Origin: UBA6821 sp044236545
Lineage (GTDB): Bacteria > Verrucomicrobiota > Verrucomicrobiia > Chthoniobacterales > UBA6821
Reading direction: 5' to 3'
NCBI GenBank assembly: GCA_044236545.1
Contig: JBIIGI010000020.1
Location: 1-37,876 of the forward strand
Length of the DNA stretch: 37,876 bases
In this document: piece after piece, positions 15,156 through 24,215 of the stretch
How positions within the stretch are numbered: position 1 is the stretch's first letter
Layout of the letters: every line of letters starts with the position of its first letter
Notes under the pieces: generated by a model
Told to the model about the DNA's origin: nothing
The model's input: only the letters and a program-made list of their open reading frames with translations
The model's database searches: none
Position numbers and translations under genes: made by a program

Positions 15156-16802
15156 ATGAAGAAGGAACCCATGGGGCGCGAAGAGGCCGCCATCCTGGAG
15201 ATCGGGGTGACACGGGCGGGTGGTCGTGTCCGATGGGTGCTGATTTCGGGATTCCTGTGCAGCATTTTGCTCATACCGATTCTTCAGGCATGGAAGGATT
15301 TGCGGGGTGCCGAGGCCGGCAAACCCCCGGCCTTGTCCGCTTTCCTGACGGCTTTTCCCCGAGCCGCTACTGCGGGAAAGGAAAGGATGCCAGGTGGCCT
15401 ATGTTCGGCGATTTCCAAGGCAAATCATTCACTCAAGGAGGACTTCCGTGCATTCGAGAAATCCTTGGAAAAGGATTCCTTTCTCCGTCATCGATTCCTC
15501 CCCGCTTTCCAATGGTTCGTCTCGAAGTATCTGAGTTTGGGAAACGAGAAGGTCTTTTGGGGGCGCGATGGATGGCTCTACTACCGGCCCGATGTGGAAT
15601 ATCTCACGACCGGGCCATTCCCGCTGCCGGGTGAGGAAACAGCGGGCCGTGGCAAAGGAAGAAAAAACGACCCCGTTACGGCCCTCAAGACCTTTCGAGA
15701 TGATCTGTCAAAGCGCGGGATCAAGCTTCTGGTGCTTCCGGTTCCGGTCAAGCCCATGATCGAACCGGAGCATCTCTGGATAGGGTCCCGGGCGGTCACG
15801 CGTCTTCAAAACCCCTCCTACCCGTCTTTTGTGAAAATCCTGGGTTCTGAAGGGATCGAGGTCCTAGATCCGACCTCCCTGATCCTGGAGCGCAAACATT
15901 CGACCGGAAAGGCTCAGTATCTTCAACGGGACACGCACTGGACCCCCGAAGCCATGGAGGCTGTGGCAGATTCCGTGGCGGAGAAATTGCGTGAACTCTC
16001 TCACTCGGATTTTCCCAGCCAGTCTAATCCCGGCGTAGAATCCTTGGCAGTCCGTCAGTCGGGGGATTTGACAGGGATGCTGGATCTTCCTAGATCCGCA
16101 CCGCTGTTCGCCGATCAAGAGGTGAGCATCCGGCCCAACCGAAACGCCAAGGGGAGTCCCTGGAAACCGGATCCGTCATCGCCCGTCCTTTTGCTGGGAG
16201 ATAGCTTTGCCAGAATCTTCTCCGCCGAGGATCTCGGCTGGGGACGCGATGCAGGGCTTGCCGAACGTCTCTCCGAAAAACTCGGTGGGAATATCGATGT
16301 CCTGGCGATAAATGCAGGGGGAAGTAGCTCAACCCGCCAGTCGCTTGCCCGCTCCCCGGATCGATTGGAAGGGAAAAAGTTTCTCCTCTATGAGTTCTCA
16401 ATGAGGGATCTCGCTGCGGGGGATTGGACAGTGATCCCGATCCCGGAGACAGGCCCTTCCGTTCTGAAACCCCGGCATCAAAAGGAAAGTTCCACGGTAA
16501 CGGGGGTCATCTCTGAGGTTTCCGAAATCCCCCCTCCGGGATCAACTCCATACAAAGACTTTGTCCGAAGTCTCCGCCTCAAGGTTGAACAGGGATGTGC
16601 TGCCCGAGACATCCTTGTGTTCGTTCAGGCATTGCGCAGAGGCGAACCCACGGGAGCCGGATCCTTGAAATCAGGCCAACGGGTCTCTTTGCATCTTGTT
16701 CCCTGGGATGATGTTGAGCAGAAGTTCGGGTCGCTGAACCGATCGGAGCTTCAAGGTGCGGCGGCGGACCTTCCCGATGTTTACTGGGCCGACGATTACT
16801 GA
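15156..16802 (+). CDS. AlgX/AlgJ-like acetyltransferase with C-terminal PVC-type module
   Basis: The 548 residues have an N-terminal membrane anchor (VLISGFLCSILLIPILQAW). Next is an AlgJ/AlgX-type catalytic domain: GRDGWLYYRPDVEYL (about 136-150), KLLVLPVPVKP, QRDTHWTPEA (Asp259/His261) and LLLGDSFARIF (Ser350). A C-terminal module follows at 445-548 (TVTGVISEVSEIPPPG, PYKDFVRSL, RVSLHLVPWDDVEQKFGS). I recall such tails on SGNH-like proteins of planctomycetes and verrucomicrobia; a diverged copy ends the SGNH protein at 10534. The gene starts one base after the MBOAT stop, so the pair is a functional unit: MBOAT exports the acetyl group and this protein transfers it to the glycan. The acceptor glycan is unknown. 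Confidence 0.85.
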   Translation: MKKEPMGREEAAILEIGVTRAGGRVRWVLISGFLCSILLIPILQAWKDLRGAEAGKPPALSAFLTAFPRAATAGKERMPGGLCSAISKANHSLKEDFRAFEKSLEKDSFLRHRFLPAFQWFVSKYLSLGNEKVFWGRDGWLYYRPDVEYLTTGPFPLPGEETAGRGKGRKNDPVTALKTFRDDLSKRGIKLLVLPVPVKPMIEPEHLWIGSRAVTRLQNPSYPSFVKILGSEGIEVLDPTSLILERKHSTGKAQYLQRDTHWTPEAMEAVADSVAEKLRELSHSDFPSQSNPGVESLAVRQSGDLTGMLDLPRSAPLFADQEVSIRPNRNAKGSPWKPDPSSPVLLLGDSFARIFSAEDLGWGRDAGLAERLSEKLGGNIDVLAINAGGSSSTRQSLARSPDRLEGKKFLLYEFSMRDLAAGDWTVIPIPETGPSVLKPRHQKESSTVTGVISEVSEIPPPGSTPYKDFVRSLRLKVEQGCAARDILVFVQALRRGEPTGAGSLKSGQRVSLHLVPWDDVEQKFGSLNRSELQGAAADLPDVYWADDY

Positions 16803-16862
16803 CGCATAAATGCTTTGTCATCGTCTCACGTCGATGTGCTAGGAATCTACATCATATTCCCG

Positions 16863-17714
16863 ATGAGAAGAGTGTCTTTTATTTTAGTCCCACTTCTTGC
16901 CCTGGCTCCGGCCTCCGCATCAGGAAGATCTCCCGAGGTGGATAAAATGAATTATTCACTGACCGAGGCGGAAAAAATCCCCGCCGGGCGTTTTGAATGG
17001 GAACCCGAGAAAGCCATTGAGGGAAGCCTCGCGATTCTCGTCTCGCTGCCGCGCCAGATGCTCTATGTGTACCGGGGCAATGTCCTCATCGCACGGTCGA
17101 GCATCAGTTCCGGCAGGCCCGGGCGCTCAACACCCAGCGGAAGCTACTGGATCATGGGGAAGGAGGAGATGCACCACTCCAACCTTTATGACAATGCGCC
17201 GATGCCGTTCATGCAGCGACTTACCAACGATGGGGTTGCGTTGCACGCCGGATACGTTGCTAATTACCCCGCCTCCCATGGCTGCATCAGGCTTCCTAGG
17301 GAATTCGCCAAAAGATTATACGGGATCACGACTTACGGGGACCCTGTCATGGTGACAGATTCCGAACAAACCGCTCCGAAAGGAAACGGGAGCCTAAAGC
17401 CCGACTTTATTCCGGAAACCTCGCATCAACCCGATGACCTCTCCGGCGCCGCGGGTGCCTGTCTCGACAAGAAGTTGCCAACAAATCCACAGGGCGCAAA
17501 TCTCACGCACGACACCAGAACCAAGACCGTTTTCCCGGCATCTGCAGCACATTCGGGCAAAACCATGTGCCAGCTTGAGCAGGAAGAGTTGGCCATCCGG
17601 AACAACCCGGACTTTAGCAAAGAGGAACGGATGAGGGAATTGCTTCGGATCTGGTCCGAACAACGCGCTCTTTCAACGGAATTTCGCAGCAAGGGCGAAA
17701 CTCCATTAAAATAA
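16863..17714 (+). CDS. L,D-transpeptidase (YkuD fold) with C-terminal helical module
   Basis: The 283 residues have a signal peptide (VSFILVPLLALAPASASG). A YkuD domain covers about 52-168: it opens with LAILVSLPRQMLYVYRG, has the PSGSYWIMGKEE block, and carries the catalytic His128 in LHAGY and Cys141 in SHGCIRLP. A Pro/Thr/Asn-rich linker leads to a charged helical module at 231-278 (SGKTMCQLEQEELAIR, SKEERMRELLRIW, SEQRAL). That module matches the N-terminal module of the L,D-transpeptidase at 3276-4181. The start ATG lies 60 bp after the O-acetylation cluster. It probably crosslinks peptidoglycan in the periplasm. The gene converges with smc, 14 bp apart. Confidence 0.9.
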   Translation: MRRVSFILVPLLALAPASASGRSPEVDKMNYSLTEAEKIPAGRFEWEPEKAIEGSLAILVSLPRQMLYVYRGNVLIARSSISSGRPGRSTPSGSYWIMGKEEMHHSNLYDNAPMPFMQRLTNDGVALHAGYVANYPASHGCIRLPREFAKRLYGITTYGDPVMVTDSEQTAPKGNGSLKPDFIPETSHQPDDLSGAAGACLDKKLPTNPQGANLTHDTRTKTVFPASAAHSGKTMCQLEQEELAIRNNPDFSKEERMRELLRIWSEQRALSTEFRSKGETPLK

Positions 17715-17728
17715 GCGCGCCTCCGTAA

Positions 17729-20700
17729 TCAGGGTTGGGTCTCCCCGGCGGCTGCGGGGACGTTTTCCTTGGTCTCGTCGCGGAGTGTGCTGTTGCTCGC
17801 GGCGGCGGGGGCGAGTTGCTCGTCGCGGCCGGTGAACTTGACGCTGAGCAGCTTGCTGATGCCGCGCTCCTCCATGGTGACTCCGTAGAGGGAGTCGGCG
17901 CGGGACATGGTGCGCTTGTTGTGCGTGATGACCATGAACTGGCTCTGGCCGATGAAGCGGTCGAGCAGCTTGATGAAGCGGCCGATGTTCGATTCGTCGA
18001 GCGGCGCGTCCATTTCGTCGAGCACGCAGAAGGGGGAGGGCTTCACCATGTAGATGGCGAAGAGGAGGGCCACCGCCGTCATGGTGCGCTCGCCGCCGGA
18101 GAGGAGCGAGATGCTCTGGAGCTTCTTGCCGGGAGGCTGGGCGATGATCTCGATGCCGCTCTCGAGCGGGTCGTTCTCGTCCATGAGGATGAGGTTGGCC
18201 TTACCGCCCGCGAAGAGCTGGGTGAACATCTCCTGGAAGTTCACGCGGATCTTCTCGAAGGTCTCCGAGAAGAGTTCTTTGGTGGTCTTGTTGATGCGGG
18301 CGATCGCCTCGAGGAGCTCGGCCTTGCCGTTGACGAGGTCGGTGTTCTGCTGTTCGAGGAACTTGTAACGCTCCTCGAGTTCGTCGAATTCCTGAATGGC
18401 GTCGAGGTTGACGGGGCCCATGGAGTCGACCCGCTCGGTCAGTTCGGCCACGACCAGTTCGATCCTCTCCCACGGGATCTCTGCCGGGATGGGTCCGCTC
18501 AGCGCAGCTTCCACCTTCTCGATGGCTTCCACGGAGACTTCCTCGGGGTTTTCGTTGGAGGGAACTGATCCCTCGCCTTCCGTCGAAGCGTCAGGCAAAG
18601 CGGCTCGGCGTTCCTTCTCGTTCCGGGTGGCGACGGCCTTGAGCAGGGCGTAGCGGTCGGGCTCGAAGCCCTCCAGGTCGAGCTGATAGCGGCGTGAGAC
18701 GTGGTCGCGGATCGCCTCGGCGCGGAGCTTCAGCTCGGCCAGACGCACCTCGTTCTTGGAGCGGTTGTCTTGAAGGTCCGAGAGGTTCTTGCGGGCGCCG
18801 CGCAGGGCGATCTCGAGGGCCTCGACTCCGGCCTGGAGTTCGTTGCGGCGCACGCCGAGTTCCAGGACGCGGGCCTCGGCCTCGGTGCTCTCCTGCTTCC
18901 AGCCCTGGACGCTCTCGGCCAGGCCGGTGGACTCGGATTCGAGCGAGCGGATGCGCTCCTCCTGGGTGGCGATGTCGCGCTCGCGTGAGGAGATGGTCTC
19001 GGCAAGTTCGCGGATGCGGGCCTCCATCGGGGCGCGCTGGCTGGCAAGTGACTGCTGGCGCTGGCGCTCGGTGGCCACGCGCAGGCGCGACTCGGCGAGG
19101 TCGCTGGCTGCCTCGGTCTCGGCGTCGCGCAGGAGGGCGATCCTCGAGGAGGCCGCGTTGCGCTCCTCGCGGGCGGTCGCAAGTTCCAGTGTGGCGCCCT
19201 CAAGCTGCTGCTGGCGTTCGGCGATCTGGGACTCCAGTTGGCCGATGTGTTCCTGCAGGGAGGAGATTTCGCTGTCGAGCGACTCGTGGCGGTGACGCGC
19301 GTTCTCGAGCTCGCGGGTGGCGAGCAGGTTGTCGGCCTGGGCGGCGGCAAGAAGTCCCTGGGTGTTGCCTAGATGCTCGCGTGCCTCGCGGAGGCGGATC
19401 ACTGCCGCCTCGAGCGAGGCGAGGGCACCCTCGCGGACGAGGGAGAGATGGGCGACCTGCTCTCTCAGTCCGGCCACCTCGCGCTCAAGCGTGGTGATCT
19501 GGGAGCGGCGCATGAGAGCCGATCCGCTCGCCTCACCCGTGGCTCCGCCGTGAGCGACGCCGTCGCGTCCGAGGAATTCTCCGGTGCGGGCGGCAAAGCC
19601 GAGGCCGGGGTTGGCTTTCTTGAGACGGAAGGCGGTCTCGAGATCGGGAACGAGCGCCACTCCCTCGAGGAGTCGTCCGATCACTCCGTGGGCGGATCCA
19701 GTCGCGCGGACGACGTCGGTGGCCCAGCAGAGGGCGCCTTCGGGAAGCATGCCTGTCTGCTGTGGCGCAACCGGCAGCAGGTCGCTGGCAAGGACCGAGG
19801 CGCGGCCTTGGGCGGCCTCGCGCAGGGTCTTGAGAGCCTCCTCGGCCATGCCGGCATCGGCGAAGACGATCGAGCGGCTGGCGGCACCGAGAGCCGCTTC
19901 AATGGCGGGGATCTCGGCCTGCGGGATCTCGACCAGCGAGGCGAGCGTCCCGAGGATACCGGCCTGGTAGAACTCGGGCCGGTCGAGTCCGCGCAGGATG
20001 GCCTGCGCCCCCTCGCCGAGCCCTTCTCCCTCGCGCTCGAGTTGGAGAAGAATCTCCAGGCGGTGCTCGCGCTCGGAGAGCTGCTTCACGGAGGAGTTCC
20101 ATTCTGTCTCCGCGGACTGACGGGCAATCTGCGCCTCGTCGTGGGCCTGCTGCGAGGCGATGAGCTCCTGCTCGGCGGCATCCAGCGCCTGGCGGGTGGA
20201 GGTCTGCGCGGCCGTGGTCTGCTCGGCGCGGGTGGCTGCGGTCGTGACGGCCAGGCCGGCCACGGAGACCTGTTCCTGGAGCTGGAGGGCGCGGGCGCGC
20301 TCGGCGTCGCGGCGGGCTCCGGCGGTGGAGAGCTCGCCTCGGACGTCGGTGAGACGGTTCTCCAGTTCGTGCAGGCGGCCGGTCAGCGCCTCGGTCGACT
20401 GCTCGGCGGTGATACGCTCGTGCTGCGCCTCGGAGACTCGCGCGGTGGCGGCTGCGAGGGATTCCTCCTCGGCGCGGAGCACCTCGAGAAGCGAGGTGAG
20501 CTGGGCGTCCGCCTGCTCGATCTCGCTCTCCTGTTCGCGGATGCGGAGATGGGTGGCGTCGATGTCGGCGCGCGAGCGGAGGATCATCTCGCGGAACTCC
20601 CCGGATCGCTCGGCATTGGTCTCGATGCGGTTCTCGCCGGAGAAGATGCGGTTGCGCAGGGTCTGCAGGTGGTCGCGGGCCCCCTCGGTCTCGGCGTCGA

Positions 20701-21535
20701 GCGCGGAGAGCTGTTCTCGGGCGCCGGAGACCTCGACCTCCTGCTCGGCGATCTCCCGCTCGTAGAGGGCGCGGGCGTCGGCGCTCTTGTCGACCTCAGC
20801 AGCCACCTCGGCGATGGAGCGGTCCAGGTTGAGGTAGGTGCGGTGGGAGAGATGGGTGTCGAGGACGCGGAGATCCTCCATGAGGGACTGGTAGCGGCGG
20901 GCCTTGCCTGCCTGTCGCTGGAGCGATCCGATCTGGCGCTTGACCTCCTTGATGATGTCGGAGACGCGGAGGAGGTTCGACTCGGTGTATTCGAGCTTGC
21001 GGATCGCCTCCTTCTTCTGGGCCTTGTACTTGGTGATGCCGGCGGCCTCCTCGAAGATGGAGCGGCGGTCTTCCGGGCGGCTGTTGAGCAGGAGGGCGGT
21101 CTTCCCCTGCTCCATGATGGAGTAGGCGCTCCGGCCGATGCCGGTGTCCATGAAGAGATTGTGGATGTCCTTGAGGCGGCAGGTGGTGCCGTTGATCAGG
21201 TACTCGGACTTGCCGTCGCGGAAGACTCGGCGGGTGATCCGGACCTCGTTCCAATCCACGCCGAGCTCCTTTTCGCACTCCGAGAAAGTCATCGAGACCT
21301 CGGCCATGTTGTGGGGTTGGCGGGTGTCGGTGCCGCTGAAGATGACATCCGCCATTTCACCGCCGCGCAGGGCCTTTGCCGACTGTTCGCCAAGCACCCA
21401 GCGGATGGCGTCCAGGACGTTCGACTTGCCGCAGCCGTTCGGGCCGACGATGGCGGTCACGCCACGGTGGAAGCGCAGGGTGGTCTTCGGGGCGAAGGAT
21501 TTGAATCCGACCAGTTCGAGGGATTGAAGAAACAT
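17729..21535 (-). CDS. smc: Chromosome segregation protein SMC
   Basis: SMC dimers with ScpA/ScpB organise and help segregate the chromosome. The 1268 residues carry the N-terminal ATPase half (MFLQSLELVGFKSF, Walker A GPNGCGKSN at 31-39), then a long coiled coil, a hinge around 500-650 (LVEIPQAEIPAIEAALGAAS, VLASDLLPVAP), a second coiled coil, and the C-terminal half with the ABC signature LLSGGERTMTAVALLFA and Walker B FCVLDEMDAPLDESN. Length is near the family norm (1150-1250). Start 21535 matches the conserved SMC start; the frame extends 38 codons further without homology. The gene is very GC-rich, which produces long spurious antisense frames. Confidence 0.97.
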   Translation of the reverse strand: MFLQSLELVGFKSFAPKTTLRFHRGVTAIVGPNGCGKSNVLDAIRWVLGEQSAKALRGGEMADVIFSGTDTRQPHNMAEVSMTFSECEKELGVDWNEVRITRRVFRDGKSEYLINGTTCRLKDIHNLFMDTGIGRSAYSIMEQGKTALLLNSRPEDRRSIFEEAAGITKYKAQKKEAIRKLEYTESNLLRVSDIIKEVKRQIGSLQRQAGKARRYQSLMEDLRVLDTHLSHRTYLNLDRSIAEVAAEVDKSADARALYEREIAEQEVEVSGAREQLSALDAETEGARDHLQTLRNRIFSGENRIETNAERSGEFREMILRSRADIDATHLRIREQESEIEQADAQLTSLLEVLRAEEESLAAATARVSEAQHERITAEQSTEALTGRLHELENRLTDVRGELSTAGARRDAERARALQLQEQVSVAGLAVTTAATRAEQTTAAQTSTRQALDAAEQELIASQQAHDEAQIARQSAETEWNSSVKQLSEREHRLEILLQLEREGEGLGEGAQAILRGLDRPEFYQAGILGTLASLVEIPQAEIPAIEAALGAASRSIVFADAGMAEEALKTLREAAQGRASVLASDLLPVAPQQTGMLPEGALCWATDVVRATGSAHGVIGRLLEGVALVPDLETAFRLKKANPGLGFAARTGEFLGRDGVAHGGATGEASGSALMRRSQITTLEREVAGLREQVAHLSLVREGALASLEAAVIRLREAREHLGNTQGLLAAAQADNLLATRELENARHRHESLDSEISSLQEHIGQLESQIAERQQQLEGATLELATAREERNAASSRIALLRDAETEAASDLAESRLRVATERQRQQSLASQRAPMEARIRELAETISSRERDIATQEERIRSLESESTGLAESVQGWKQESTEAEARVLELGVRRNELQAGVEALEIALRGARKNLSDLQDNRSKNEVRLAELKLRAEAIRDHVSRRYQLDLEGFEPDRYALLKAVATRNEKERRAALPDASTEGEGSVPSNENPEEVSVEAIEKVEAALSGPIPAEIPWERIELVVAELTERVDSMGPVNLDAIQEFDELEERYKFLEQQNTDLVNGKAELLEAIARINKTTKELFSETFEKIRVNFQEMFTQLFAGGKANLILMDENDPLESGIEIIAQPPGKKLQSISLLSGGERTMTAVALLFAIYMVKPSPFCVLDEMDAPLDESNIGRFIKLLDRFIGQSQFMVITHNKRTMSRADSLYGVTMEERGISKLLSVKFTGRDEQLAPAAASNSTLRDETKENVPAAAGETQP

Positions 21536-21608
21536 GGAAAAGGTGGTGAAATGAGGAGGGTGCCAAGCGTAGGCCGGTGCAAGCGATTGGCACAACCAAA
21601 AAGGGTCA

Positions 21609-21663
21609 AAAACTACTATTTGTTGGGGTGTTATAAAATAACACCACAAGATATAGTGGTTTT
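21609..21663. repeat. 55-bp AT-rich near-perfect palindrome
   Basis: Two 26-bp arms (21609-21634 and 21638-21663) pair at 22 of 26 positions around a 3-base AAA centre. The inner eight base pairs (GGTGTTAT/ATAACACC) and the outer AAAAC/G-TTTT ends are nearly perfect. It lies in the 185-bp spacer between bioF and smc, and its AT content contrasts with the GC-rich genes on both sides. It could be a small inverted-repeat element, or a strong hairpin in the mRNA upstream of smc. Confidence 0.75.
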
Positions 21664-21720
21664 AATATCCTCCGCGCGAATATCCCTTGTGTAAAATGGA
21701 CACCTCCGCTCAACCGCGGA

Positions 21721-22881
21721 TCATCGCCCCGCAGCCAACGCTTCGGCCAGTGCACCAATCTGGCCGGGTGCATGCGCGGCGCTGAGGGTGATGCGGAGGC
21801 GCGCGGTCTTGCGCGGAACGGTGGGGTAACGGATCGCCGCGACAAAGAATCCCGCTTCCTGCAAGCGGGCCCCCTCGGACAGGGCCCGCTCTTCGCCGCC
21901 GAGAATCAGCGGCATGATGGCGCTCGGGGGCAGCTTGGCTTTCATCGCCCCGGCAAGGAGGCTAAGATTTTCCTGAAGTCGCTTCCGTAGCGCATCCCCC
22001 TCCGGCGATTGCACGATCCGGAGTGAAGCGCGGGAGGCGGCGGCAATGGCGGGCGAGGGGGCCGTGGAGAAGATGAAACTCCGGGCCCGATTAATCAGGA
22101 AATCAATAAGGGGGCGTGATCCAGCGATGTAACCACCCGAGACACCGAGCGCCTTGCCGAGGGTTCCCATCTGGATCTCGATCCGCTCGGCAAGCCCGAG
22201 CTCCCCTGCCAACCCCTGAGCCCCACGGCCCCTCACGCCGACGGCATGTGCCTCGTCGAGGAAGAGGATCGCTCCGTGCCGATCCTTCAGCTCCACGATC
22301 TCCCGAAGCGGAGCCAGATCGCCATCCATGCTGAAGACCGATTCGGTCACGATCAGGGTCCGGCCCTTTGGATGGGTCTCGCGGGCCCACTTGAGATGAG
22401 ACTCGAGCTTGGCCAGATCATTGTGGGGGAAGACCCTCATCTTGGCGCCGCTGGCATGCACCCCGTCGATCAGGCAGGCATGGGCCAGCTTGTCGAGGAT
22501 CACGACATCCCCGCGGCCGACCAGTGCGGGGATGGTTCCGGTCGCCGCCGCAACCCCGGTCGAAAAGACCAACGCGGCCTCGGTCCCCTTTGCCGCAGCT
22601 ATCTCTTCTTCCAAGGCGGCATGTTCAGCGCTCGTGCCGCAAATCAGACGGGAGGCGGTCGATCCCGCGCCCCATCGTTGCGCGGCTTCGGCCATCGCAG
22701 AAGCAATCTCCGGATGAGAGGCCAATCCCAGATAGTCGTTGGAGGAGAAGTTCACCAGCTCCCGGCCCGCGATGGTGATCAGCGTGCCCCGGGAAGATTC
22801 GACCACGCGCAGTGAGCGGCGAAGCCCTTGCTTCTCCAGAGAGGAGAGTTCGGAGAGCAACGACGACTCGAAAGGGCCCAT
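21721..22881 (-). CDS. bioF: 8-amino-7-oxononanoate synthase-like PLP enzyme
   Basis: This belongs to the alpha-oxoamine synthase family (fold-type I PLP enzymes: BioF, KBL, ALAS, SPT). BioF condenses an acyl thioester with alanine in biotin synthesis. The 386 residues are the usual BioF size. Family features include NFSSNDYLGLASHPE (44-58), GAGSTASRLICGTS, the PLP-binding LDEAHAVGVRGRG (Asp209, His212) and the Schiff-base lysine in MGTLGKALGVSGG (Lys243). No other biotin gene is nearby, so a KBL-type role (glycine C-acetyltransferase) cannot be excluded. BioF is favoured by length and by the LDEAHAVG and SRLICGT forms. It is on the same strand as smc and the helicase gene. Confidence 0.8.
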   Translation of the reverse strand: MGPFESSLLSELSSLEKQGLRRSLRVVESSRGTLITIAGRELVNFSSNDYLGLASHPEIASAMAEAAQRWGAGSTASRLICGTSAEHAALEEEIAAAKGTEAALVFSTGVAAATGTIPALVGRGDVVILDKLAHACLIDGVHASGAKMRVFPHNDLAKLESHLKWARETHPKGRTLIVTESVFSMDGDLAPLREIVELKDRHGAILFLDEAHAVGVRGRGAQGLAGELGLAERIEIQMGTLGKALGVSGGYIAGSRPLIDFLINRARSFIFSTAPSPAIAAASRASLRIVQSPEGDALRKRLQENLSLLAGAMKAKLPPSAIMPLILGGEERALSEGARLQEAGFFVAAIRYPTVPRKTARLRITLSAAHAPGQIGALAEALAAGR

Positions 22882-22914
22882 GCAAAAAAAGAGGGATAGC
22901 GCAGGAAGGCGGGG

Positions 22915-24075
22915 TCAGCGTTTGGCTTTCGGAGATGCTGACTTGGCAGCAGTCGAAGCTTTCGGCGCAGAACGCACGCCATCGAGCTTGCTCATCAGCG
23001 GAGCATCGCGCTCGGTCACAAAATTCACCACCAGCCCGGGGCGTCCGGCGCGCGCCGTGCGGCCCACGCGGTGCAGGTAATTCTCCATCTGCTGCGGCAG
23101 GTGGTAGTTGATGACGCGGCCGACATGCTCGACGTCGAGTCCGCGGGAGGCGAGATCGGTGGAGATCAGCAGGTCGACCTCGCCGTCACGGAATGCCTTG
23201 AGGTTCCTGCGACGCTCCGCCTTGTCCATCTCTCCCCGGTAGACCACGCAGGGCCAGCCGGCATTATCCAGCTCCCCGGCAAGCTTGTCGCACTGCTCAC
23301 GGGTGTTGGTGAAGAGGATCGTGCCTCCCTCCACCTTCTTGGCGAGCAGTCGCTCGAGCAGGGGCAAGCGCTTCCCTCCCACGACCATCTGCTGCGTGGT
23401 GGTCAGCGTCGGCACCACCCGGTGGCTCCCTTGGCTGCGGATGACCTCCGCCTCGGCGAAGAGATCCGCGATGAGCTTTTCCACGGCAGCGGGAACCGTG
23501 GCCGAGAACATGGCAAGCTGTCGTTCAGCAGGGCACTCCTTCACGATCCTTCGGATATCGGGCAGAAATCCGTGATCCAGCATCTGGTCGGCTTCGTCGA
23601 GCACAAGGGTACGAACATCTCCCAGCGTGACGAGCCCTGCCTCCATCATCTTGATCAGGCGCCCAGGTGTGGCGACCAAGACCTCGAAGGGCCCCTGAAG
23701 GCTGCGTTTCGCCTGTTCCATCGTTGTTCCTCCAAGGAGCGCACGCACACGCAGGCGCGTCTCGTGGGTAAATGGCTTGAAGGACTTGGCCACCTGCTCC
23801 CCCAGCTCCCGGGTCGGAACCATCACGATGGCCCGGGGCTCTCCGTAGACCGTGATCGGGTTGCCTTGGAGCTCAAGGGTCTTGAGCCGGTGCAGGATCG
23901 GCAAGGCATAGGCGAGTGTCTTCCCGCTCCCGGTCTCGGCCACCCCGACCACGGAGCGTCCTGCGAGCAGGGCTGGCACCGCCTGGGACTGGATCTCGGT
24001 CGGCTTGGTCAGGTGCTTTTCAACGAGGGTCCCCTGAAGCGTGGGGAGTAGGGAGAGGTCGGCAAAGGAGTTCAT
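22915..24075 (-). CDS. DEAD-box ATP-dependent RNA helicase
   Basis: DEAD-box helicases unwind short RNA duplexes in ribosome assembly or RNA turnover. The 386 residues contain the Q-motif region (FADLSLLPTLQ, KPTEIQSQAVP), Walker A AETGSGKT (46-53), PTRELGEQ, TPGRLIKM, the DEAD motif in LVLDEADQML, SAT in MFSATVPA, and the C-terminal helicase motifs STDLASRGLDV and HRVGRTARAG. A short Lys/Ala/Ser-rich tail follows (APKASTAAKSASPKAKR). Start 24075 places the Q-motif immediately after the N-terminus; in-frame upstream codons are non-homologous. The gene is followed by bioF at 33 bp on the same strand. Confidence 0.95.
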   Translation of the reverse strand: MNSFADLSLLPTLQGTLVEKHLTKPTEIQSQAVPALLAGRSVVGVAETGSGKTLAYALPILHRLKTLELQGNPITVYGEPRAIVMVPTRELGEQVAKSFKPFTHETRLRVRALLGGTTMEQAKRSLQGPFEVLVATPGRLIKMMEAGLVTLGDVRTLVLDEADQMLDHGFLPDIRRIVKECPAERQLAMFSATVPAAVEKLIADLFAEAEVIRSQGSHRVVPTLTTTQQMVVGGKRLPLLERLLAKKVEGGTILFTNTREQCDKLAGELDNAGWPCVVYRGEMDKAERRRNLKAFRDGEVDLLISTDLASRGLDVEHVGRVINYHLPQQMENYLHRVGRTARAGRPGLVVNFVTERDAPLMSKLDGVRSAPKASTAAKSASPKAKR

Positions 24076-24192
24076 GGAGCGGGATAAGCGTAGCCCATCG
24101 CCCCGAGAGTGGGGAGAGTGGATGCCTAGCTTCGCCAAGGTTCGGCGGAATGGCGACGCAGAATCGCTAAGCGGCTTATTGAGCTGCTTCGT

Positions 24193-24215
24193 AAAAAACC
24201 GGATGGGGAGGGATT
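24193..24215 (-). repeat. Duplicated 3' end and trailer of tRNA-Ser
   Basis: A-run, then CCGGATGGGGAGGGATT, copies the trailer, discriminator, 3' acceptor strand and 3' T-stem of the intact tRNA-Ser at 24347-24433, where the same bases occur at 24340-24362. The copies are 147 bp apart in direct orientation. The match ends within the T-loop, at the same tRNA point where the tRNA-Gly duplication ends (position 272). This is an integration-type footprint without room for an integrase. Confidence 0.75.

Noticed and set aside
19373..21694. 773-codon open frame antisense to smc
   Set aside because: It is a by-product of GC-rich third positions in smc; its composition (Gly/Leu/Ala/Glu runs) and lack of domain features mark it as a shadow frame.
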